Assembly (NCBI RefSeq): GCF_954871325.1
Contig: NC_088775.1
Span: 61,977,561 to 62,041,560 of the forward strand
Direction: 5' to 3'
From: Gordionus sp. m RMFG-2023
Lineage: Eukaryota; Nematomorpha; Gordioida; Chordodea; Parachordodidae
DNA: 64,000 nt
Position numbers and translations under genes: made by a program. The notes beneath the pieces were generated by a model, which made no database searches, was not told the origin of the DNA, and saw only the letters and a list, made by a program, of their open reading frames with translations. How positions within the stretch are numbered: position 1 is the first letter of the stretch; each line of letters starts with the position of its first letter. This document shows positions 57,118 through 64,000 of this stretch, one piece after another.

Positions 57118-57896
57118 GTTTAAATGGCACTATGCTTTATATTTATCATAAATTAAATTTTGCTAAACTTTACAACAATCGGTAAACAGCAATTTATTTT
57201 ATCCAAGTTTTATTTTTATATCTTATTAATATTTATTATAGCAAATATCTTCTTTACCTATCCACTTGATTTCATTAAAAACATATTTGGTGACAAATAA
57301 GCATCGTTTAAATACCCAAGAATTTGACCGAGAACTTAATTCTCAAGGATTATGCCTCATTAAATTTTTACAAGTGTATTGTAATTTCTTTTTAATTTTT
57401 CTGCCATTTTTATCTTTTAACAGAATTTATTATTTTATATATGTTATACCAGGGGACTGGACATAAGATCAAGTAGGCATTTTGCCCAGGATGCCGCGAG
57501 AAAATGTCGATTTTTGATACCGATAAGTAAAAAATTAAAAAAGAAGTCGATTAGAAAAAAATTAACAAATATATATTATTTCTTTTTAGCATATAAGTTA
57601 TGACTTTTCTCTATCACATAACTATATTTTAAATATTAAAAGTTATCATATTTCGCTTAATAACATTTAAAATATCATACTAATATATTTTTTAAGGATT
57701 ATTATTTAAATATTTATATCTTTTGTGATTTTTTTTAAAAAATAAATATATGTCCTTTTAAAGAGAGTCATTTGATTGATTTTTATTATTATACATTATT
57801 TTTTAATTTGTTATTTAAATAGAATTCAACAACTATCTTTAAAATATTAAACAAAATATTATCTACGTAAGCATATACATATTAGAGATAATAAAG
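57118..57896 (-). promoter_or_regulatory. Upstream region of ACAP
   Basis: Between the start codon and the next recognisable element. No clear TATA box, initiator or CpG-rich stretch; the 5' untranslated exon, if separate, could not be placed. The plus-strand frame at 57,266-57,466 is not recognised. Confidence 0.3.
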
Positions 57897-58145
57897 TTGA
57901 TGGGTAAACAAATCCTTCAGAGGATCAGCCACAATAAATTACTTATCAACTTTAAAATTGAAAATTTAAATCATGGAAATTTCCTTGAGATGATAAAATT
58001 CATATCAAAAAATGACAAAATACTTAGACACCATTTGAAAAGCCAGTGTTTACATCGGCGGGATGGGGAAACAAATATCTCCAAAATATATTGGCATTTT
58101 AGGGGGGGGCGTATGTATAAATTTTTGGAGGTAGATATTTTTTGA
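57897..58145 (+). pseudogene. hAT transposase fragment (DUF4371, zinc-finger-MYM-like)
   Basis: NHGNFLEMIKFISKNDKILR and HHLKS match the start of the DUF4371 region in zinc-finger-MYM-type hAT transposases (RGNFLELLxLLxxxDxxLxxH). Followed by G-run-rich sequence (58,095-58,200) and a second G-rich patch near 58,750-58,800 that may be ends of an inserted element. Confidence 0.6.
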
Positions 58146-59506
58146 AGGGGTAGGCATTAATCTTTGGGCCTAGGTATTGTTTTTGGGGGTAGTTTTTGAC
58201 TAGAATTTTTTTCTTTTTAAATTAAATAATTAATACGATTGATCTGTCTATTAACAAATTATAAAAAACTATAAAAAAAATTTTATTTTTAAATTTTAAG
58301 CCTTCTTATTAATTTATAATAATATTTATAATTTAACACGTTAAATATTAATTATATTCTTATTTGTTAATTTTTTAAATAAATTTTAAAAATTTCGGTA
58401 AGAATATAATAAATCATTTAAAATTCTAGCAATATACTTTTAATATTGGTATTAAAAATAATATTTTTGATGGGTAAACAAATTTTAATTATATATTTAA
58501 TAATGAGCAAACATCCAAAGTTATTAAAGATTCCCAGATTATATTTCTTTCATTGATCAATCCCAATGGAGTGACCCAACCAACTTTTCAATTGCTTATT
58601 GATTATTAGCAAGAATTAGAGATTTAATTATGTTTTATAGCCTAAATAGGTCTAAAAGGATGTAAATAAAATTTTATTGTGAGATTATAAATGGCAGCTT
58701 ACAATTTTATTAGTATCACTATAGCATTGTGGTTTGGCGAATATAGCGGCCAAAGGCCCCGATATTTTTTTTTGAAAATGGGGTAGATTTTGTAGGGGGT
58801 GTGCCTCCATCAAATTTATAATTTCTTTTATTTTTAATTAAATAAATAAATATAGGTTGTAAATCCAATTTGTAAATATTGTCTGGATAAAATTTATAAG
58901 AAAAATATAAAATATAATGAAGGATGCTAAAATATGAAGTAAATTGAAAAAAAATAACATATTAATTTTATTTCAAATTTTTTTATTTTATTTATATATT
59001 TTTTAAGTACAAAAATGAATTTTAAAAGGGTTTGAAAGATCGACCAATAAACAAAATGATCTCAATTACGATCCACAATTAAGAGAAAATCATAAATCTT
59101 GGTAAATGCCAATAAAAAGTAAGAAAGTCATATTGCATTTTAATAAATTTTGGTCGATTTAGGAAATTTCTTATTTAAAAATGTAAAAAATTTTGATTCA
59201 TTCATCTTCAAATTAACTAGAAAATCTTGATTCCCTATCATTCTTGAAGGAATATGAGCTAAATTTTTTTATTATAAACTAATATGAAATAATTTTTTCA
59301 AAATTAAGATAGTGTTTGTTTTCACCATAGACTTATATTAATATAGACTGCTCAACGCCCAATTGTATAATATTTAAAAAAATCATTCATTTGGCTGTCA
59401 TTTGCAAAGAACACATACGGGATTAAAAATTTTGACATATACATATTTTCGACATAAAGACATATGTAGTTTAATTCTGTAAACTGGCAACGAGTAATTC
59501 TTTTAT

Positions 59507-59744
59507 TATGAATAAAGAAGAAAACCCAACTACTGTAAATGGTAAAAGTGATGAATCAAACATTTTAATTAATTAGAGTGGTGAAATGAATATGTTAAGT
59601 GAAACGAATAATAGTAATAAAGTAAATAACAACTTTGAATCAATAACCATAACCCAAGTAAAATTTGACAATTTTAATAAACAAAACAATTTTCAAGATT
59701 ATATTGAATATATAAAAGATGTAAGAGATAAGAGGGATATTAAT
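59507..59744 (+). other. Unrecognised short frames before Gypsy-2
   Basis: MNKEENPTTVNGKSDESN and, after a stop, a 60-codon Asn-rich frame (59,586 on). No family recognised. The Gypsy-2 LTR begins within it. Confidence 0.25.
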
Positions 59745-62700
59745 TGTCATAATTGGTGTTTTTTTTAATTATTATGTAGGTACATATTATGTTTTGTTGT
59801 AAATTCATTGTATTTATTTTTTTATCACGCGCAATAATTCAGTTCTTAACATTAGTGCGTTGTTTTGACTTTGGATTATAAGACTCAGAATAAGTCATGT
59901 TATTTGTATTTTTGTAAAAAATATTTTTTATTTATCAAATTATAAGCTATAAAAAGGCCGTTTTTCGGCAGAATATGTTATATTCACTTTTTATTTTTCT
60001 TTTCTTATTTGAAGTTAATAAAATTATTTATTCCAAGCAGCATAACTGCAATAGTTGGTGCCGTGACCTTAAAAGGTAAGTTTTTATATTTATATTTTTT
60101 TTATGTAAAAAAAAATAACTTAACATTTGTTGGGTACAGTGGGTAAACTGTGGTATTGAATTGTAAATTTGTTAATGGCACAGGGGTTCTATGGAATATT
60201 TTTTTTATGTAGAAATTTAATGGAGTACCGTGGTAATTGTTGTCACAGGGGTTTTGTGAAATTTTTTTTGTATGGAAATTCGGTGGAGTACCATGGTTGT
60301 TGTTAAAGGCACAGGGGTTCTGTGGAATATTTTTTTGTGGAAATTCGGTAGAGTTCTGAGTGTTTAAAATGTGTTATGTACTGATGTTTATTTCGGTATA
60401 TTTTATTAATTTATCATTGTTTAACATCACAAATAGTTAAAATATTTTTAGTTAAGTTAATTATTAATTTTTTGTGGGTAATATTTTGAGCTATATTTTA
60501 TTTTTGTTAGAATATTTGGTATTGATTAATTAATTTAGAGATAAAATAAAGCAAATTTTTTTACAATCGTTTTAATTATTTTAATTGTTTTAATTAATTT
60601 TTTTTGTAGTTAGATGAAGGGATTTAAATTAACTAAATATGTGGAAATACAGTAATGTACTGGGAGCGATAGTGATATTGCTTATTTGGTTGGGAAGTTT
60701 ATATTTCGGTAGAAGAGAAGGCCTAAATAGGTGTATTAAGATACGGGGGTAAATATTGTTGCTTGAAGGACACAACGAGGAGGAGGATAGGTATGGAAGG
60801 GTACATGGATGCCTGTGCAGGAAATATTGCAAGGATGGGCGAGTAATGAGGATTTGAAATTGAGCGAAGATGATAGAATTAGGATATTAAATGTTTTGAA
60901 TGTGACCACAGTGGTCACATTTAGACGTTTTGCCCCAGTAAGCAAGACAGAGTGAGATGTGCTGGATGTGGTAGATTTGGGACTCTGGAGATATTTAAAG
61001 AGAGTTAAATTGTATGTTTTAAATGTCGGAAGCAAGGGCATTGGGGGCGAGATTATGAAAAATAGTGACTGTATGATGACAAGGCAAAGAGAATGCAGGC
61101 TGGGAGATGGGAACGGAACGAGGTAAGCATCAGCGTAGGGAAATGGCAAAGGGAAATACGGATGTTGCAAGGAGAAGGAGAAGGGAGTATTGTGTATGAT
61201 TCCTTTTCGAGAGTATGGATTAATCTGAATGGAAAGGTAGTATCAATGTGTTGTTTAATACGGGAGCGGCAATATCGTAAATTATGGCCGAGGGGAGTTA
61301 TAAGCAAAGAGGAGATTTATGTGAGGCAGTTTTATGGATTGGAAATAACGCTCATGAGCTGAGGAAAAATTGAAGATTTGTATACGGGGGAGCTACAAGT
61401 GCTGGATTTGTCGATAATGCATCGGAGGGTAGAAACAGTGTTGAAATAGAATTGGATAAAGAGAGTTGGTCCGGCTTACGATTTTTGGGGGATATTTGCG
61501 AGATGGGGGGTGTTTTAGCGAAGGTAGAGATGTGATCATGAAAACAGTGAGGAATGAATGGGAGGAAATAGAGCCGAGAGGTACGATGGAGTGGATGGAA
61601 GGAAGAGATAAAATCGAGATGAATGAAGGCGAGTCTCTTTATTGGGGAGAAAGTCAGGGAATTACAGTGAAAGATTGTGTAGATGCGATGAGAAAAAATC
61701 AAAAGTTGAGGAAAATGGAAAAGGGGATATCTGAGAAAGGAGTGAGACTACAAGTTTGAGGTGTGGGAAATAGAGAATTACCGAGAAGATGCAAGAAGAG
61801 GGAAAGGAGACAGGAAGGATCGAAGGGGAATTGGAATGTGTGCATAAGGAATTAGAGCGATTGGCAACGGAGTATGAAGAAATTTTTAGTTAGGAGTTGG
61901 GTTTTTTGAGAGATTATGAAGTGGAAATAGGGATGAAGGATGAATTTGTGCCAAAATATTGTGCTGTTCGTAGAGTACCATTTGAATGGAGGAGGTAGCG
62001 AGAGTTAGATTGCTGGGTAAAGGAGGGCATAGTGGGCCCGGTTGAGTATAACGAGTGGGCGACGCCTTTGGTACCCGTGAAGAAGGCCAATGAAGTTGCG
62101 GTTGTGAACAGATTTCCGATTAACGTTGAATCCATGGGTGGTTGAAGTGAAATATCCGTTACCCGGGATCTAAAAAATATTGGCGAATTTGAAAGGGGGC
62201 AGATATTTTTCCAAAGTAGATTTTTCGAATGCATATTTGCACAGTTGCGGGTCAGAATTATTGATGATAACCATACCAAAGGTGTTGTTCACCTATCGGA
62301 GGTTGCCGTTTGGGTTGAGCGTTTCTGCGCCCATATTTCAGTGGACGATGTCAGCAGTGTTTTAGGGATTGGAGGGAGTATTTTATTATATGGATTATGT
62401 GTTGGTAACGGGGGTCAAATGTTGGAGCAGGTATTTCAGAGAATCCAAGAGAAGGGATTGCGTGCGAGTAGAGAGGAAGGTATACTCGAAGTAATAGAGG
62501 TGGTGTATTTAGGGCATTGGATAAATGGAGTGGAAGAGTGGCCGCTGGATAAAAATATGATTGGAGTTGAAAATATGATGAAGCCGCAAGTAAGGCGAAG
62601 GTACCATCCTTTGTAGGGATGGTAAATTACTATCATCGGTTTGTTGAGAATTTTTACCAAAGTGGCAGCATCGTTGTACAAGTTATTAAAAACGGGGGTA

Positions 62701-64000
62701 AGATTTTAGTGGGGAAATGAGCAAGATGCCGTGTTTGAATGTCTGAAGAGGAAAATTGGGGAGGAACTAATTTTGTTATGTTTCAACAACGAGTTGGAGG
62801 TGGTCCTGGCCGTGGATACGTCGAGTAAGGGAGTAGGAGGAGCGTTGTTACATGAGATAGATGGAATAGAGAGACAGGTATTGTATTTCTCCAGAGTATT
62901 CCGGGATGCCGAAACGAGGTATTCAGTAATCAAACAGGAGGCTTTGGCAGTGAGTTTTAGGCCGACCAAATGCAGAGAATATATGATTGGACGGCGGTTT
63001 GTAGTGTATACGGATCGCAAACCTTTGAAATATTTGTTTAAAAAGGATAACAAAGAGTTGATGATGTCTCCGCGGTTGTAGAGGTGGTTGTAGTATTTTC
63101 GATTTGATGCTGAAATGTGGAAGGGGACTAGAGAATTATTTGCCGGACATTATGTCGAGATGTGGGGCAGGGGAAGTGGTTGAGGACAAAAGTGTGGTAG
63201 TAGGGGAAAAGATAGAGATGGCTATGGTGAGGGCGATGTCTAAAGGGGGCCCGGTGAGCTGGGAAGAAATTCGGGTGTCAACGATGAAAGACAGAGATAT
63301 ATGACTGGTAAAGGAATGTATAATTGGGCGCAGGCCGTGGCGAGATGGGGATAAAAAATACAAGAATGTGGGAAAAGAATTAACCGTATTGGATGATTGT
63401 GTAGTACGGGGAAATAGAGCGGTGGTACCTAATAGGCTGAGAGAAGCTTAGTAATGTTGCAGGCGGGGCATCAGAGAGTGGAAAGGATTAAACAATGGGG
63501 CCACGAATATGTGTGGTGGCCGGGAATGAATGAAGAAATTGAGAGGTTGGCTAAACAATGTGTAGTGCGTAAAAAGGGGCCAGTATGCCAGCGAGGGATA
63601 AAAAAAAGTACATGGCCAAAAACGCCAGAGCCCTGGAAAAGAATACACGTATACTTCTTTGAGTTTGATAGGAAAGAATATTTCCAGGTGGTAGATTCAT
63701 ACTCCAAGTGGGTGGAGTTTGAGATTGTGGGTAAATTAACAACAAAAATTATGGTCAGAAAATTGAAAAATTTATGGGCGAAGTTCGGAGTTGCCAAAGT
63801 AATCGTGTCCGATGGAGGTGCGGCCTTTAGTAGTGAAGGGTTCAAAAAAATTTGTATGGAGAGTGGGGAGAAACATGTGCTGGCGCCACCTTATCTTCCG
63901 AGCTCGAATAAGCAGGCTGAGAGGATGGTGAGAGTGGTAAAAAATTGGTTGAAGAAGGCAAAATTTGGAGAAGATGAGATATGGGTTTCGATGGCTTATT
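59745..64000 (+). mobile_element. Gypsy-2, mag/K02A2.6-like LTR retrotransposon fossil, runs off the right edge
   Basis: Left LTR about 59,745-60,053 (starts TGTCATAATTGG, TATAAAAAGG near 59,950); primer-binding site TGGTGCCGTGACC from 60,056; tandem repeats to 60,360; gag-like region with a membrane-helix start near 60,640; protease-like, reverse transcriptase (about 61,880-62,640), RNase H (about 62,730-63,090) and integrase (about 63,450 to the edge). Same lineage as Gypsy-1, clearly more decayed (a few dozen breaks) and so older. Confidence 0.82.
60140..60360. repeat. Tandem repeat of about 75 bp in Gypsy-2 leader
   Basis: Three units with GCACAGGGGTTCT(A/G)TGGAAT and GGAAATTCGGTGGAGT. 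Lies between the primer-binding site and the gag-like region. Confidence 0.75.

Noticed and set aside
57266-57466. 66-codon plus-strand frame upstream of ACAP
   Set aside because: Hydrophobic AT-rich translation without motif or splice context.
1-64000. CRISPR arrays, operons, ribosome-binding sites
   Set aside because: No spaced direct repeats of that kind, and the DNA is clearly from a eukaryotic nuclear genome.

Overview
The window is strongly AT-rich eukaryotic DNA with spliceosomal introns and many transposons, so it comes from an animal (metazoan) genome. The phylum cannot be fixed from this sequence alone. The main find is a host gene that no long open reading frame reveals. On the minus strand, short exons bounded by good splice sites and in compatible phases encode the BAR domain, linker and PH domain of an ACAP-type ArfGAP (Arf GTPase activator with coiled coil, ankyrin repeats and PH domain). 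Its start codon is at 57,117 and it runs off the left edge. I place 14 exons totalling 1,293 coding bases (431 codons) across about 57 kb. The Arf-GAP and ankyrin exons should lie beyond position 1.

Almost everything else from 219 to 57,117 is intron, and the introns are full of transposable elements. Intron 301-1738 is nearly empty. Intron 2125-4124 holds a worn Gypsy fossil. The 22.7-kb intron 4200-26913 holds a pogo-like element, several hAT elements, a Gypsy fossil (12.2-18.9 kb), a polypurine/minisatellite repeat in two copies, and a fold-back hAT with arms of about 1.3 kb (22,227-25,391). The exons at 26.9-31.1 kb are clustered and interrupted by one hAT MITE. The large first introns (31.1-57.0 kb) hold four pieces of a restriction-like-endonuclease LINE, nested hAT elements, PIF/Harbinger elements, and a hAT MITE struck twice by other transposons. 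Upstream of the gene, 57.1-64 kb holds a hAT fragment and a second Gypsy fossil that leaves the window on the right.

Three independent signs (a pogo element, the hAT gene it sits in, and a second hAT, each present as two complementary halves in opposite orientation) show that about 5.5 kb (roughly 6,716-12,200) has been inverted. Many hAT insertions have exact 8-bp target duplications, so transposition was recent enough to leave them intact. No tRNA, rRNA, CRISPR or bacterial gene was seen. Identities rest on motif recognition by eye; no database search was possible.
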